Source of the DNA: an uncultured Anaerobiospirillum sp.
GTDB lineage: Bacteria; Pseudomonadota; Gammaproteobacteria; Enterobacterales; Succinivibrionaceae
DNA length: 64,000 nucleotides
NCBI GenBank assembly: GCA_944392765.1
Contig: CALXXU010000001.1
Coordinates: forward strand, 1-64,000
Reading direction: 5' to 3'
In this document: positions 33,246-42,789 of the stretch, piece by piece
Layout: every line of letters begins with the position of its first letter
Position numbering within the stretch: position 1 is the stretch's first letter
Made by a program: the position numbers and the translations under genes
Notes under the pieces: generated by a model
Told to the model about the DNA's origin: nothing
Databases searched by the model: none
Seen by the model: only the letters and a program-made list of their open reading frames with translations

Positions 33246-33917
33246 TTACTTGGCCTTGGTAGTGACTTGAGCCTTGCCCTGTGGGGCGTCAGGCAGATTG
33301 TCCTTTTTTAAGAGGTAGTCAATCAGATCGATCATTTGCTCGATATTTTCGACCGACTCCATCGTGACCAAGTACTTGCCGTTGACCAAGATCTCAGGGA
33401 CGGCCTCGATATTGATATCCTGGCCCCAGCGGTCAAATTGCGCCACTTTGCCGATAATCGGGAAGCTGTTGTACTCCTGCTCAAAGCGGGTCTGCGGAAT
33501 GCCACTGCCCACCGCCAGCGCGACCATATCGGCGTGGCTCATCGGGATATTGCCTTCTTGATGCATCTGAGTGAACAGATAGTTCACAAAGATATCCTCA
33601 AAACCTAAGTTTTGGGCTACCGCAATCGCGCGCTGCGACTCAGGGCCCATTGGACCGCCTAACATCGCGACCGGATTGCGCTCAAATTTAGCGTTAGGGA
33701 AGGACTCCTTGATGCGATCAAAGTCACCTTGTAAAGCAAAGCAGTGGCCGCACCAGAACGAAAAGAACTCACGGATTTCCTTATATGGGGTGAGCTTATC
33801 GGTTCTGACCTCGTAGTTGACACCCTCTTCATACGGGGCATCAGCGGCCAAGCTTGCCGAGCTGACAATCAGGCCTAATACCACTGAGCCCATCAGAGCA
33901 GCCACTTTTTTCCACAT
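33246..33917 (-). CDS. dsbA: Thiol:disulfide interchange protein DsbA with CGHC active site
   Basis: Periplasmic oxidant that introduces disulfide bonds. From ATG 33917 (GGAGA upstream) the product is 223 residues with a signal peptide (MWKKVAALMGSVVLGLIVSS, cleavage after SLA). The active site is C56-G-H-C59 in FFSFWCGHCF, where E. coli has CPHC; CGHC is the dipeptide of eukaryotic PDI and could alter redox potential. The cis-proline loop AVPEILVNGKY is intact. Downstream yihG is convergent; the same pair is near each other in E. coli. dsbB is not in the window. Confidence 0.93.
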   Translation of the reverse strand: MWKKVAALMGSVVLGLIVSSASLAADAPYEEGVNYEVRTDKLTPYKEIREFFSFWCGHCFALQGDFDRIKESFPNAKFERNPVAMLGGPMGPESQRAIAVAQNLGFEDIFVNYLFTQMHQEGNIPMSHADMVALAVGSGIPQTRFEQEYNSFPIIGKVAQFDRWGQDINIEAVPEILVNGKYLVTMESVENIEQMIDLIDYLLKKDNLPDAPQGKAQVTTKAK

Positions 33918-34084
33918 AACTTGATGTCTCCAAATCCCAAAGTGAATAGACCTCAATACCGGGCCCCATCTTAAAGACCGTCCCTTAGAGCGCGCTTAGC
34001 CGCAAAAGTTGCACTCAACTAATGGAGCAAAGCAGCATGCACCTAATTAGGTAAAGCTAGACGCACCTTTAAAGTCGCCCCCAC

Positions 34085-35182
34085 CTAATTGGTCGTGGAT
34101 GAGTGATCCCAAATTGAGACCTTATCGCGCAGCTGGCGCGCACTACGCCGCGCGCTTTTCATGCCTAAGGATAAGATAAAGCTCAAAGCATGCACCGACC
34201 AATTGGCGCGCACCGCCAAGCGGCACCAGATAAACAAGCGCTTGGTGTTGGCGCGGGAAATCTTGTAATTGCACTCAGGATCTAACGGATTGCGGGCGAC
34301 TTTGCGCAATAAGTACATCGCCATAGCGACGTTGGTGAGGCAAAACAGGCGTACTCCGGCGCTCTCCTTAGGCGAGAGGGTGCAGATAAAGTCGATGGCA
34401 TCGTCTAAGTGCCCTTGGGTTAAGGCCACATAATCTAGCACCTCATCACGCGTGCTCGCCGGTAAGAAAGAGACGCCCCGCAGTGAGTCTTGGGCGCGAT
34501 CGCGCAGGATATTAGTCAGCTGCAAGCCCTCACCAAAGCTGACCGCCAGCTCCATCAAATCCTTCTTGTCGGCCTTTTTGTCGCTCAAGCTAAAGAGCTC
34601 GGCGAGCATCTCGCCGACGACACCCGCGACAAAGTAGCAGTAATTGTCGACGTCATCGAGATTGATGATTTGGGCATCCTCTAAGCTCTTGCGCTGTGCG
34701 GAGGCCATACCATGACCCAAAATCGCCACGCCATGGCAAATGACTTCCTTGACCTCATCAGGGAAGCTCAAGAGCAGATTGATCGCGCGCTCTAAGTCCG
34801 CAATCAAGGCAACCTCGTACTCATTGGAGCCTGCTTGGGTCAGCTCTAAGGCGCGCTGACGCAAGCCCAAGAGCACGTCATGTTGCTCAAACTCGTCTCC
34901 GGCCAAAAAGGAGAAATCCGAGAGCCAAGTGATCTTATCGACCGTTGCTGCTTTGGCATCATCCTCTACCGTATCGACGATACGGCAGATCAGGTAGGCA
35001 AGGCTGATGTAATCACGCAGCGGGGCAGGCATCAGGGGAATAGTCAAGGCAAAGGAGCGCGACACCTTATTGAGGTGGTCGTACAAAGCGCTCTGACTTA
35101 GCACCGGTCCTGACGAGGAATAATCGTAAACAGTCGCTGGAGCATTTTTGCGTTTGGAGTTAGAGGGTGGGTACGCGTCCAT
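34085..35182 (-). CDS. Squalene/phytoene synthase family protein
   Basis: Head-to-head prenyl synthase: predicted to join two farnesyl diphosphates to squalene or a related C30 product. The two metal-binding aspartate motifs are intact: DTVED (70-74) in YLICRIVDTVEDD and DRAQD (228-232) in QLTNILRDRAQD. NYCYFVAGVVGEML and SRSFALTIPLMP resemble eukaryotic-type squalene synthase (YCHYVAGLVG) more than bacterial HpnC/HpnD or CrtB. Length 365. No cyclase, desaturase or FPP synthase gene lies nearby; it stands alone between dsbA and yciA with a promoter-like TTGCTATAAT upstream. Product and pathway cannot be told from sequence. Confidence 0.82.
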   Translation of the reverse strand: MDAYPPSNSKRKNAPATVYDYSSSGPVLSQSALYDHLNKVSRSFALTIPLMPAPLRDYISLAYLICRIVDTVEDDAKAATVDKITWLSDFSFLAGDEFEQHDVLLGLRQRALELTQAGSNEYEVALIADLERAINLLLSFPDEVKEVICHGVAILGHGMASAQRKSLEDAQIINLDDVDNYCYFVAGVVGEMLAELFSLSDKKADKKDLMELAVSFGEGLQLTNILRDRAQDSLRGVSFLPASTRDEVLDYVALTQGHLDDAIDFICTLSPKESAGVRLFCLTNVAMAMYLLRKVARNPLDPECNYKISRANTKRLFIWCRLAVRANWSVHALSFILSLGMKSARRSARQLRDKVSIWDHSSTTN

Positions 35183-35242
35183 AAGTCCTAAAGGTCAAAT
35201 TTCTACTGGCTGCCAACAAGAAAAAGCAGCGCTGTACCCCTC

Positions 35243-35251
35243 ATTATAGCA
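35243..35251 (-). promoter_or_regulatory. Extended -10 for the squalene-synthase-like gene
   Basis: On the minus strand TGCTATAAT (extended -10) lies about 60 bases upstream of ATG 35182. No convincing -35. Confidence 0.45.
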
Positions 35252-35313
35252 AGCGCACAAGCTTCGGCTTAACTTGCGCCCCGCAGCTTTGCCCGATTGC
35301 CCAATAGATGCCC

Positions 35314-35319
35314 TATAAT
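35314..35319 (+). promoter_or_regulatory. -10 element for yciA
   Basis: Perfect TATAAT 30 bases before ATG 35350, with TTGCCC at 35289-35294 as a possible -35 (spacing 19, slightly long). Confidence 0.45.
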
Positions 35320-35349
35320 GGCCAAGGTTTTGGTTGAGAGGATTGCTAC

Positions 35350-35922
35350 ATGAGTCAAGAGAATATCCCAAACACCGCTGTGGCCGCGAGCGCCACTCCC
35401 CACAATAAACCGCTGCCGCCCGTGGGCAGCAAAAAGGATGTCAGTAACCATCCGCATCCACCTTTAGGTAATCTCTTGCTGCGCACCATGACCTTGCCGC
35501 GCGACACCAATCCCGCAGGTGACATCTTTGGCGGCTGGATTATGTCTCAGCTGGATATCGCAGGTGCGATCTTAGCCCGCGAAATCGCCCATGGCCGCGT
35601 CGTAACCGTGGCGGTAGATGCGATGAATTTCTTAAAGCCAGTTGAGGTCGGTGATGTGGTGTGCTGCTACGGCCATTGCATCAAGGTGGGCCGCACCTCG
35701 CTTAAGATCAGCCTCGAGCTGTGGGTCAAGAAGATTTACGAGCACACTGAGACCACGCGCGACTTAGTCACCGAGGCGTGCTTTACCTACGTCGCGGTAG
35801 GCGACGATGGCCGTCCGCGTCCACTGCCACCTGAGGCTCATATCATCGCCGAAAAGGGCATCGATGCCGGTACCGTCGGTCTGCAAGCAGACGGTTCGAT
35901 CAAAAAGCCTGAGTGCTGCTAA
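35350..35922 (+). CDS. yciA: Acyl-CoA thioesterase YciA
   Basis: Hotdog-fold thioesterase hydrolysing a range of acyl-CoAs, thought to keep the CoA pool free. The core signature is TMTLPRDTNPAGDIFGGWIM with the catalytic aspartate in the GDIFGGW loop, followed by VTVAVDAMNFLKPVEVGD. The product is 190 residues against 132 in E. coli; about 40 extra residues at the N-terminus are Pro/Asn/His-rich and probably disordered. GAGAGGA lies 7 bases before ATG 35350, supporting this start. The C-terminus ends in two cysteines. It is a single gene with its own -10. Confidence 0.92.
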   Translation: MSQENIPNTAVAASATPHNKPLPPVGSKKDVSNHPHPPLGNLLLRTMTLPRDTNPAGDIFGGWIMSQLDIAGAILAREIAHGRVVTVAVDAMNFLKPVEVGDVVCCYGHCIKVGRTSLKISLELWVKKIYEHTETTRDLVTEACFTYVAVGDDGRPRPLPPEAHIIAEKGIDAGTVGLQADGSIKKPECC

Positions 35923-36020
35923 GCACTAAAAAACGCCCCAGGCTCTTAAGCTCGCCGCTCTCAGGCCGACAAGCTTTAACCGGCATCAATCCCGCTGGGG
36001 GCTCAGCCGACCGGCAGCTC

Positions 36021-36662
36021 TTAATAAGCTGCGGTCGGCTGCTGGCGCAGCTCACCTAAGTGCGCAAAGGCGATGTCGATCATCTTGAGGTAGTAAGCGG
36101 GCTTAAAGAAATCGTCCAGCTTATACGCCATCGAGAATTGACCGTCGACAATCGCCTTTAAATAGGTCGCAGCGATTTTGACATCAAGATCGACCGGGAG
36201 CTGATGACGCGCCACCGCATTGCGTAAGGCCGCCTCTAAGGACAGATTGCGCACTTTCAAGAACTCGACCAAGCGCTGGCGCGCCTCATCCTCTTCATCT
36301 GCGGCCATGATCGTGACACAGATGTTGACAATGGCGGGGCTCACGATCAGGTCGATGTTCTCATCAAACATCAAAGTCATCCACTTGCGTAATAAGCCTA
36401 AGGGGTCAGGCGAATCAGGATTAGCGGCCGCAAACAGCGTGGTGCGCAGATTGGTACTTTTCGATTGCGTGTCTAAGAGCTCAACGAAGATATCGCTCTT
36501 ATTTTCAAAATGCCAATAGATCGCACCGCGTGTCACCTGCGCCTCACGTGCAATGTCCGACAGCGAGGCTTTTTCAAAACCTTTGGCGATAAAGACTTTA
36601 TTGGCAGCGTCTAAAATACGCTGCTTAGTGAGCATGGCATCTTCGTGAGTTCGTTTGGACAT
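36021..36662 (-). CDS. TetR/AcrR family repressor, copy 2
   Basis: Dimeric DNA-binding repressor with an N-terminal helix-turn-helix (about residues 14-57: ILDAANKVFIAKGFEKASL then IAREAQVTRGAIYWHFENK) and a variable ligand-binding C-terminal domain. It is a paralogue of the neighbour at 36692-37321; the two are near-identical in the recognition helix (VTRGAIYWHFENK), so they should bind the same operator. I start at ATG 36662 to match the paralogue, but a TTG at 36674 has a better-spaced GGAGG and may be used. It is the second gene of a two-gene unit divergent from the acrAB-type pump. Confidence 0.85.
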   Translation of the reverse strand: MSKRTHEDAMLTKQRILDAANKVFIAKGFEKASLSDIAREAQVTRGAIYWHFENKSDIFVELLDTQSKSTNLRTTLFAAANPDSPDPLGLLRKWMTLMFDENIDLIVSPAIVNICVTIMAADEEDEARQRLVEFLKVRNLSLEAALRNAVARHQLPVDLDVKIAATYLKAIVDGQFSMAYKLDDFFKPAYYLKMIDIAFAHLGELRQQPTAAY

Positions 36663-36691
36663 AGCTTGTCTCAAAGTTAAGAGCCTCCAGC

Positions 36692-37321
36692 TTAAGCCGA
36701 CAATTGCAGGTCATTGAGGTGCCGAAACATAGTCTCGACAATCAGCCTACTGCTTTGGTAGGGCACAATATGCAAGCCATCGCGCAGTGACACGATCAGT
36801 CCTACGATCGTGCCATGCACATAAGAAGCTACCAGCTCCGGGTCAACCTTAGAGGAAAGCTGGCCTAACGCCACGGCGCGTTTGAAGGCATCCTTAATCA
36901 TCTGACGCTCGCTTTCAATGAGCTCAATCAAGCGCTCTTGGGCATCGTGGGTCGCTTCGGTGGCCATCACCTGTTGGAAGATATCGGCTAAAGGCGAGAC
37001 AATAAAATCCTCGGTATCGGCTTGAAAGTGGAGCATCGCCCATTTATAGATCAAGCCTAAGGGATCGCGTTGATTTTCCGCTGCCGCTGCGCGCAGAGTC
37101 GGCAATAAATTCAGTTGCTCAAACTGCTCCTCAACCAATGCCGCCAACAGCTCACCCTTATTTTCAAAGTGCCAATAAATAGCACCACGGGTCACTTGCG
37201 CCACGCGCGCAATGTCTGACAGTGAGGTTTTAGCATAGCCCTTTTCGGTAAACACCTGTTTGGCTGCCGCTAAGATGCTTTGCTTGGTCTTTTGCGCTTC
37301 CTCATAAGTCTTTTTTGACAT
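36692..37321 (-). CDS. acrR: TetR/AcrR family repressor, copy 1
   Basis: 209-residue AcrR-like repressor, proximal to and divergent from the efflux operon. The helix-turn-helix is at about 14-57 (LSDIARVAQVTRGAIYWHFE). The C-terminal domain is all-helical and hydrophobic-lined, expected to bind pump substrates and release DNA. AAGGAG precedes ATG 37321. An AcrR-box-like palindrome lies at 37471-37494. The next gene downstream (17 bases) is a paralogue that retains the DNA-reading helix but has a different ligand domain, which could let two sets of inducers control one pump. Confidence 0.87.
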   Translation of the reverse strand: MSKKTYEEAQKTKQSILAAAKQVFTEKGYAKTSLSDIARVAQVTRGAIYWHFENKGELLAALVEEQFEQLNLLPTLRAAAAENQRDPLGLIYKWAMLHFQADTEDFIVSPLADIFQQVMATEATHDAQERLIELIESERQMIKDAFKRAVALGQLSSKVDPELVASYVHGTIVGLIVSLRDGLHIVPYQSSRLIVETMFRHLNDLQLSA

Positions 37322-37470
37322 GGTGGCTCCTTAACCACATCTAAAACTCCGCTCAGCGGGTCAAAACTGCACGTGGTAGGTCAATTGAGCGCGCGCTCAA
37401 CTGAACGCAAGCGGGACACAACCTGCAGCAGAAAGCAAGCAGTAATGCGGCCTGCGTCGCAAAAATTTAC

Positions 37471-37494
37471 AACATACAATCATGTCTGTATGTT
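37471..37494. promoter_or_regulatory. AcrR-like operator 1
   Basis: AACATACA-ATCATGTC-TGTATGTT: 8-bp perfect arms with an 8-base centre. The arms match the E. coli acrAB operator (ACATACATT...AATGTATGT). It overlaps the region where the -35 of the pump promoter would be. Confidence 0.8.
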
Positions 37495-37505
37495 TTGAAC
37501 ATGGT

Positions 37506-37511
37506 TATAAT
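37506..37511 (+). promoter_or_regulatory. -10 element of the efflux operon
   Basis: Perfect TATAAT lying between the two operator-like palindromes; repressor bound to either should block RNA polymerase. The -35 (near 37483-37488) is poor, TGTCTG. Confidence 0.6.
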
Positions 37512-37526
37512 AGAGCGTAGGCGCTA

Positions 37527-37546
37527 AACATTCAAGCCTGTATGTT
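37527..37546. promoter_or_regulatory. AcrR-like operator 2
   Basis: AACATTCA-AGCC-TGTATGTT, the same half-sites as operator 1 with one mismatch and a shorter centre. It lies just downstream of the -10. Bases 37547-37877 form a long leader with no other feature I can name. Confidence 0.6.
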
Positions 37547-37877
37547 AAATGCCGATCAAAAGTGGAGCACCTGAACTTAACTTGGCTTAATCGCTCTAAG
37601 TTAAGCGCCACACGCTGCTCTATTTTGAGCCAAGAGGCGGGATCTTCGTCCCTTTACTAACATCTTGTCCGCTTTTGATTAGGCGTTACGGCAAAGTATT
37701 GCTATGTTGTAGCCCCCTATTGGCACCTCCTTGAGCCACGCTTGAGGATTGACTCCTTCTTTTTGGCAGAAGGGGCTCGAGCCATTAGGTTCACATAAAG
37801 CAATTAGGGCTGCACTAACCCAGAGTAAGTCTGTGGTTGGTGCGCGCTATTTTCTTTTTTCACAAGGATTATCAGGT

Positions 37878-39077
37878 ATGTTCCTGTCTCACATTCACCA
37901 CAAGCATGTGCTACCGAGCGTTGCTCTCAGCGCGTTAGCTGCTGCCGTGCTCCTTTCAGGCTGCGGTCAGGAGGATCAAACCCAGCAAGCGCACGCTACT
38001 CCGGTTGATGTCGCGGTAGTTCAAACTATGGAAGTGCCAATTGTCTCGCACTTAACTGGCCGCGTTAGCTCCACTCGTGTGGCTGAGGTTCGTCCGCAAG
38101 TTTCCGGCATTATTCAACAGCGCTTATTCGTAGAAGGCTCGACCGTCAAGCAAGGCGAGCAGCTCTATCAGATTGATCCAGCTTTATACCAAGCTCAGGT
38201 CAGCAGCGCTGAGGCAAACTTAAAGAGCGCCCAGGCTAACCTCTACGCCACCAAGCTGCGTGCCGATCGTTATCGCCAGCTGCTCTCCAACAAGGCGGTA
38301 AGTAAGCAAGATTACGACGACGCCCAAGCTGCCTACCTACAAGCCGACGCTGCAGTTAAGGCTGCTGAAGCTACCCTTGAGACGGCGAACATCAACCTGG
38401 CCTACACCAAGGTTTACGCCCCAATTTCCGGTCGCATTTCCAAGTCCAATGTCACCGAAGGTGCGTTAGTTAACGCCTCCCAGGCTGAGCCTTTAACCAC
38501 GATTCAACAGCTTGACCCAATGTACGTGGACTTAGGTCAAACCGTTGAAGATCACTTAGCACTGCGCCAGGCGATTGCCACGGGTAACTTCAAGACCAAT
38601 GGGGGCAAGGCTCCAGTTGACGTCTATTTCTCCAATGGCCAAAAGTACCAACACCAAGGCTTATTAGAGTTCTCGGATGTCACGGTTGACGAGACCACCG
38701 GTATGGTCAGCTTACGTGCTATTGTGCCAAACCCTGAGCAGACCTTACTTCCAGGTATGTTCTTACGTGGCGACCTGCACGAAGGTGTCATTCCTAATGC
38801 CCTCGTAGTACACCAGTCCTCGGTCATTCGTGAAGCAGGTGGCTTAAGCTACGTTTACACGATCGACGAGAACAATTTAGCCCAACGTACCATTATCGAA
38901 ATCGGCACTGAGTACGGCGAATACTATGTGGTCACCAAGGGTCTGAAGGTCGGTGATCGCGTTGTTTCGTCCAACCTGCAGAAGATTCGTTCTGGTGCCC
39001 AAGTCACTGAAGTCAAGGATGCTCCAGCCCAAGAGGGTGGCGCTGACGCGCAAGTTGATGCCGCCACTGGCGCTTAA
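37878..39077 (+). CDS. acrA: RND efflux periplasmic adaptor (AcrA/MexA type)
   Basis: Membrane-fusion lipoprotein bridging the RND pump and an outer-membrane channel. The true start is ATG 37878 with AAGGA upstream; it gives a lipoprotein signal ending LLSGCGQ. The lipoyl half-motifs (GRVSSTRVAEVRPQVSGII and YAPISGRISKSNVTEGALV) flank a coiled-coil hairpin (about residues 95-165), followed by beta-barrel and membrane-proximal domains. Length 399 fits AcrA (397). acrB follows; the 160-bp gap contains several GCTTAAGC strings. No tolC-like gene lies downstream. Regulation is likely by the two divergent TetR repressors. Confidence 0.95.
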   Translation: MFLSHIHHKHVLPSVALSALAAAVLLSGCGQEDQTQQAHATPVDVAVVQTMEVPIVSHLTGRVSSTRVAEVRPQVSGIIQQRLFVEGSTVKQGEQLYQIDPALYQAQVSSAEANLKSAQANLYATKLRADRYRQLLSNKAVSKQDYDDAQAAYLQADAAVKAAEATLETANINLAYTKVYAPISGRISKSNVTEGALVNASQAEPLTTIQQLDPMYVDLGQTVEDHLALRQAIATGNFKTNGGKAPVDVYFSNGQKYQHQGLLEFSDVTVDETTGMVSLRAIVPNPEQTLLPGMFLRGDLHEGVIPNALVVHQSSVIREAGGLSYVYTIDENNLAQRTIIEIGTEYGEYYVVTKGLKVGDRVVSSNLQKIRSGAQVTEVKDAPAQEGGADAQVDAATGA

Positions 39078-39236
39078 GCACCCGCTTAAGCCCGCTCACT
39101 TGAGCCGGTGCAACGCGCTTAAGCAGGTGTGCTTAAGCCTGTGTGCTTAAGTTCATGCCAACGCGCTCAAGCCAGCACAGTTGCACTTAACTCCTTACTT
39201 CACCAATGAAAAGCCCCACATGGGGATGAGTAATTT

Positions 39237-42200
39237 ATGTCACGCTTCTTTATCAATCGCCCGATCTTTGCGTGGGTTATCGCGATTGTCATCATGCTGG
39301 CAGGCTTGGTCTCCGTCTTTACCTTGCCTGTGTCGCAGTACCCGACGATCGCGCCTCCTGCCGTATCGATTCGTGCTTCCTACCCAGGTGCTGACGCATC
39401 GACGGTAGAACGCTCCGTGACCCAGATCATTGAGCAAAATATGACAGGTCTGGATGGCTACATGTATATGTCAGCCGACTCGGACTCCTACGGTAACTCC
39501 TCGATCACTATTACCTTCGAGCCAGGTACCAATGCTGATATTGCTCAGGTTCAGGTTCAAAACAAGCTGCAACAAACGCAGTCTCAGTTACCAACCGTAG
39601 TACAGCAAAACGGTGTTAACGTTTCCAAGTCGACTGACGCGTTCTTGATGGTGGTAGGCTTAGTTGCCAATGACGGCCTGCACACCAACACCGACTTGTC
39701 CGACTATATCTACGCTAACATCAACGAGCCATTAGCTCGTGTTGCTGGTGTCGGTGACTTGATGGTGTTCGGTTCTGAGTACGCGATGCGTATTTGGTTA
39801 GACCCAGAAAAGCTCACTAACTACGCCATTTCGGTGGCTGAAGTTACCGCTGCGATCACGGCCCAAAATGCTCAGGTTACCTACGGTTCCTTAGGTGGTA
39901 CCCCAGCCGTTGAAGGTCAGCAATACGCTTACACCATCACCGGTCAAAAGCGCTTAGAGAATGTCGAGCAATTTGAAAACATTCTCCTGCGCGTGAACAC
40001 TGATGGTACTAAGGTTCGTTTAGCTGACGTCGCCCGCTTGGAGCTTGGTTCTGAAAGCTATCAGATCTCCGCTACCGAAAACGGCCAACCTTCGTCAGGT
40101 CTGGCCATTCGCTTAGCATCTGGTGCTAACGCTCTGGATACCGCCGAGCGTGTTAAGGCTCTGATGAGCAACTTAGAGCAGTACTTCCCTGAGTGGATTA
40201 CCCTCTCCTACCCATACGACACCACTGACTTCATTAAGGTCTCCATTAACGAGGTATTCCACACCTTAATCGAAGCTATCATCCTGGTAGTTTTGATTAT
40301 GTACCTCTTCTTGCAGAACTTCCGCGCTACCTTGATCCCTTCGATCACGGTGCCAGTTGTGCTCTTGGGTACCTTTGCCATTATGTCGGTCTTGGGCTTC
40401 TCGATTAATACCCTGACCATGTTCGGCATGGTGCTCGCGATCGGTCTGTTAGTTGACGACGCGATCGTGGTGGTCGAGAACGTCGAACGTATTATGGAAG
40501 AGGAGCAGCTCCCGCCACGCCACGCCACGATCAAGTCAATGGATCAGATTACCGGTGCTCTTATCGGTATTGCGCTGGTGCTTTCGGCGGTATTCATCCC
40601 AATGGCCTTCTTCGGTGGTTCGACCGGTGTTATTTACCGCCAATTCTCGATTACTATCGTTTCGGCGATGGTGCTCTCGGTTTTGGTTGCGTTGATCTTA
40701 ACCCCGGCCCTGTGCGCCACTATGCTCCAATCTATTGAGGAGCGTCAGGCCAAGCCAAAGAATAAGCTGTTAGCAGCCTTATTTGGTTTCTGGGAAAAGC
40801 TCATGACTCCATTGAACAAGTTCTTTGCACTGTTCAACCGTGGCTTTGAAGGCTTCTCCCACAGCTACCAGCGTCACGTAGGCAAGGTCGTTCACCAGTT
40901 AAAGCGCCAAATCTTCGCCTATATCGTCATCTGCGTAGCTTTAGGCTTCTGCTTCGTGCGCATTCCTTCGGCCTTCTTACCAAACGAAGACCAAGGTGTG
41001 CTCATGGCGATGATCAACCTGCCATCAGGTGCGACCGTAGAGAAGACCACCGCTGCTGTAAACAAGGTATCCGATTACTTCTTCACGAATGAAAGTGAGA
41101 ATATCGCGTCGGTTATGGCGATCACCGGCTTCTCCTTCTCCGGTGCCGGTCAAAACGCAGGTATGGCCTTCTTAAAGCTCAAGGATTGGTCGCTGCGTCA
41201 ACGCTCCGATCAGCATGCTGATGCGATTGTTAACCGCGCTTACATGCCACTGTTAGGCATCCGCGATGGCTTAGCCTTCGCCTTCAACCTGCCAGCTATT
41301 CCTGAGTTAGGTATTGCCTCGGGCTTCGATCTGTACCTGCAAGACAATGGTGGTGCCGGTCACGCCGCCTTAACCCAGGTGCGTCAAGACTATCTGTACG
41401 CCGCCCAGCAATCGCCACTGTTGATGCAGGTTCGTGCCAACGGTCAAGAAGATCAGCCACAGTTCAAGCTCTCGATCGACTACGAAAAGGCCTTGGCCTT
41501 AGGTCTTAATGTTTCTGACATTAATAACACCTTGTCGGTTGCTTGGGGTTCGGCTTACGTCGATAACTTCATGGAGCGCAGCCGCGTTAAGAAGGTTTAC
41601 GTCCAAGCTGAAGCCGACGCTCGTATGACCGAGCTTGACCTCAACAAGTGGTACGTCCGCAATGCCTCAGGCCAGATGGTGCCATGCTCGGCCTTCATCA
41701 CCACCTCGTGGGATTACGGTTCGCCACGTCTGGAGCGCTTCAACGGTGTCGGTGCGATGAACATTCAAGGCGCACCTGCCCCAGGCGTCTCCACTGGTGA
41801 GGCGATGTTAGAGATGGAGCGCATTGCCGCTGAAGTCTTGCCTGCAGGCTTTGGTATTTCCTGGACCGGCGTTTCCTTCCAAGAGCGTCTGTCGGGTACC
41901 CAAGCCCCACTGCTGTACTCGGTATCGCTCTTGATCGTGTTCTTATCGCTGGCAGCTCTGTACGAATCGTGGTCGATTCCATTTGCGGTTATGCTGGTGG
42001 TACCTCTGGGCATTATCGGTGCGGTCTTAGCTGCACTTCTTACTCAGTACGTACCAGTACAGACGGTCTTGAGTAACGACGTGTACTTCCAGGTCGGTCT
42101 GCTCACAACAGTGGGACTATCGGCCAAGAACGCGATCTTGATCGTAGAGTTCGCCAAGGAACTGTACGACAAGGGTTCGCGTCTGACTGACGCGGTCACG

Positions 42201-42524
42201 GAGGCAGCGCGTATTCGTCTGCGTCCTATTATCATGACCTCGGCTGCGTTCATCTTAGGTGTGCTGCCACTGGCTATGTCCTCGGGCGCTGGTGCTGCCG
42301 GTCGTAACGAAATTGGTATCTGCGTTATCGGCGGAATGATTTCGGCGACGGTGCTGGCGATCTTCTTCGTCCCAGTCTTCTTCGTCTTGGTTATGAGATA
42401 CTTCACCAAGTACATCCCAGCTGACCAAAAGAAGAAGATGGCAGAAGCCGAGGAAGCCCGCATCTTAGCGCGCCAACAGCGTGCTTTAGAGGAAGCAGCC
42501 CGCAAGACGCCTCCAGTTAAATAA
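39237..42524 (+). CDS. acrB: RND multidrug efflux transporter (AcrB/MexB type, HAE-1)
   Basis: Trimeric proton-driven exporter of hydrophobic drugs and bile salts. It starts [20 protein letters not shown], the HAE-1 signature, and contains the proton-relay aspartates in [16 protein letters not shown], plus the pore/porter domains and a second transmembrane half ([19 protein letters not shown], then [17 protein letters not shown] with the relay lysine). Length 1095 against 1049 in E. coli; the extra lies in the cytoplasmic linker around residues 495-540 and the C-terminus. GGGGATGAG precedes ATG 39237. Many codons are of the highly expressed type. Confidence 0.96.
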   Translation: MSRFFINRPIFAWVIAIVIMLAGLVSVFTLPVSQYPTIAPPAVSIRASYPGADASTVERSVTQIIEQNMTGLDGYMYMSADSDSYGNSSITITFEPGTNADIAQVQVQNKLQQTQSQLPTVVQQNGVNVSKSTDAFLMVVGLVANDGLHTNTDLSDYIYANINEPLARVAGVGDLMVFGSEYAMRIWLDPEKLTNYAISVAEVTAAITAQNAQVTYGSLGGTPAVEGQQYAYTITGQKRLENVEQFENILLRVNTDGTKVRLADVARLELGSESYQISATENGQPSSGLAIRLASGANALDTAERVKALMSNLEQYFPEWITLSYPYDTTDFIKVSINEVFHTLIEAIILVVLIMYLFLQNFRATLIPSITVPVVLLGTFAIMSVLGFSINTLTMFGMVLAIGLLVDDAIVVVENVERIMEEEQLPPRHATIKSMDQITGALIGIALVLSAVFIPMAFFGGSTGVIYRQFSITIVSAMVLSVLVALILTPALCATMLQSIEERQAKPKNKLLAALFGFWEKLMTPLNKFFALFNRGFEGFSHSYQRHVGKVVHQLKRQIFAYIVICVALGFCFVRIPSAFLPNEDQGVLMAMINLPSGATVEKTTAAVNKVSDYFFTNESENIASVMAITGFSFSGAGQNAGMAFLKLKDWSLRQRSDQHADAIVNRAYMPLLGIRDGLAFAFNLPAIPELGIASGFDLYLQDNGGAGHAALTQVRQDYLYAAQQSPLLMQVRANGQEDQPQFKLSIDYEKALALGLNVSDINNTLSVAWGSAYVDNFMERSRVKKVYVQAEADARMTELDLNKWYVRNASGQMVPCSAFITTSWDYGSPRLERFNGVGAMNIQGAPAPGVSTGEAMLEMERIAAEVLPAGFGISWTGVSFQERLSGTQAPLLYSVSLLIVFLSLAALYESWSIPFAVMLVVPLGIIGAVLAALLTQYVPVQTVLSNDVYFQVGLLTTVGLSAKNAILIVEFAKELYDKGSRLTDAVTEAARIRLRPIIMTSAAFILGVLPLAMSSGAGAAGRNEIGICVIGGMISATVLAIFFVPVFFVLVMRYFTKYIPADQKKKMAEAEEARILARQQRALEEAARKTPPVK

Positions 42525-42549
42525 AGACCCCAAATGAGATCTGAGTGAA

Positions 42550-42578
42550 TTAACAAAACGCTCAGCTCTCATTAAAAT
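42550..42578 (+). promoter_or_regulatory. Strong sigma70-like promoter for the candidate RNA
   Basis: TTAACA (42550-42555) and TAAAAT (42573-42578) each match consensus at five of six positions with an ideal 17-base spacer. It lies 26 bases after the acrB stop. Expected transcript start near 42585. Confidence 0.7.
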
Positions 42579-42584
42579 AGACAG

Positions 42585-42789
42585 TATCTGGCGTAGCCTT
42601 CAGGCGCGGCAGGTGCTGTCGGCCACCGGCTCTGAGTCTATCGGCAAGCAGGCTTACGAGCAGCCCTCGCGGGTGGTGGCACCAGCCTCTTGGTTCAGCC
42701 AAAAAACCAAGGTGCTGTTCCTTAAGGGCCATCCCTTAAGGCGACATACCAAAAATCCTTTCAAAAGCGCAGCGCAGCTGCGCTTTTTT
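42585..42789 (+). ncRNA. Candidate structured small RNA downstream of acrB
   Basis: About 205 bases bounded by a sigma70-like promoter and an intrinsic terminator. Possible structure: GGTGCTGTCGGCC (42612-42624) can close with GGCGACATACC (42740-42750). Inside are a hairpin with CTTGGTT/AACCAAG arms that can extend through GCACC/GGTGC, and a perfect hairpin CCTTAAGGG-CCAT-CCCTTAAGG (42720-42741). A frame beginning at 42613 runs through the terminator and is unlikely to be coding. I compared it by memory with 6S, 4.5S, tmRNA and RNase P RNA and see no signature of any of them. Confidence 0.55.
42763..42789 (+). terminator. Terminator of the candidate RNA / acrB
   Basis: AAAAGCGCAGC (42763-42773) and GCTGCGCTTTT (42777-42787) pair perfectly around GCA, followed by more T. 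Confidence 0.92.

Noticed and set aside
42585..42789. 6S, 4.5S, tmRNA or RNase P RNA
   Set aside because: No tag-peptide frame, no SRP GGAAGCAGCC core, no RNase P core motifs and no 6S-like bulged rod.
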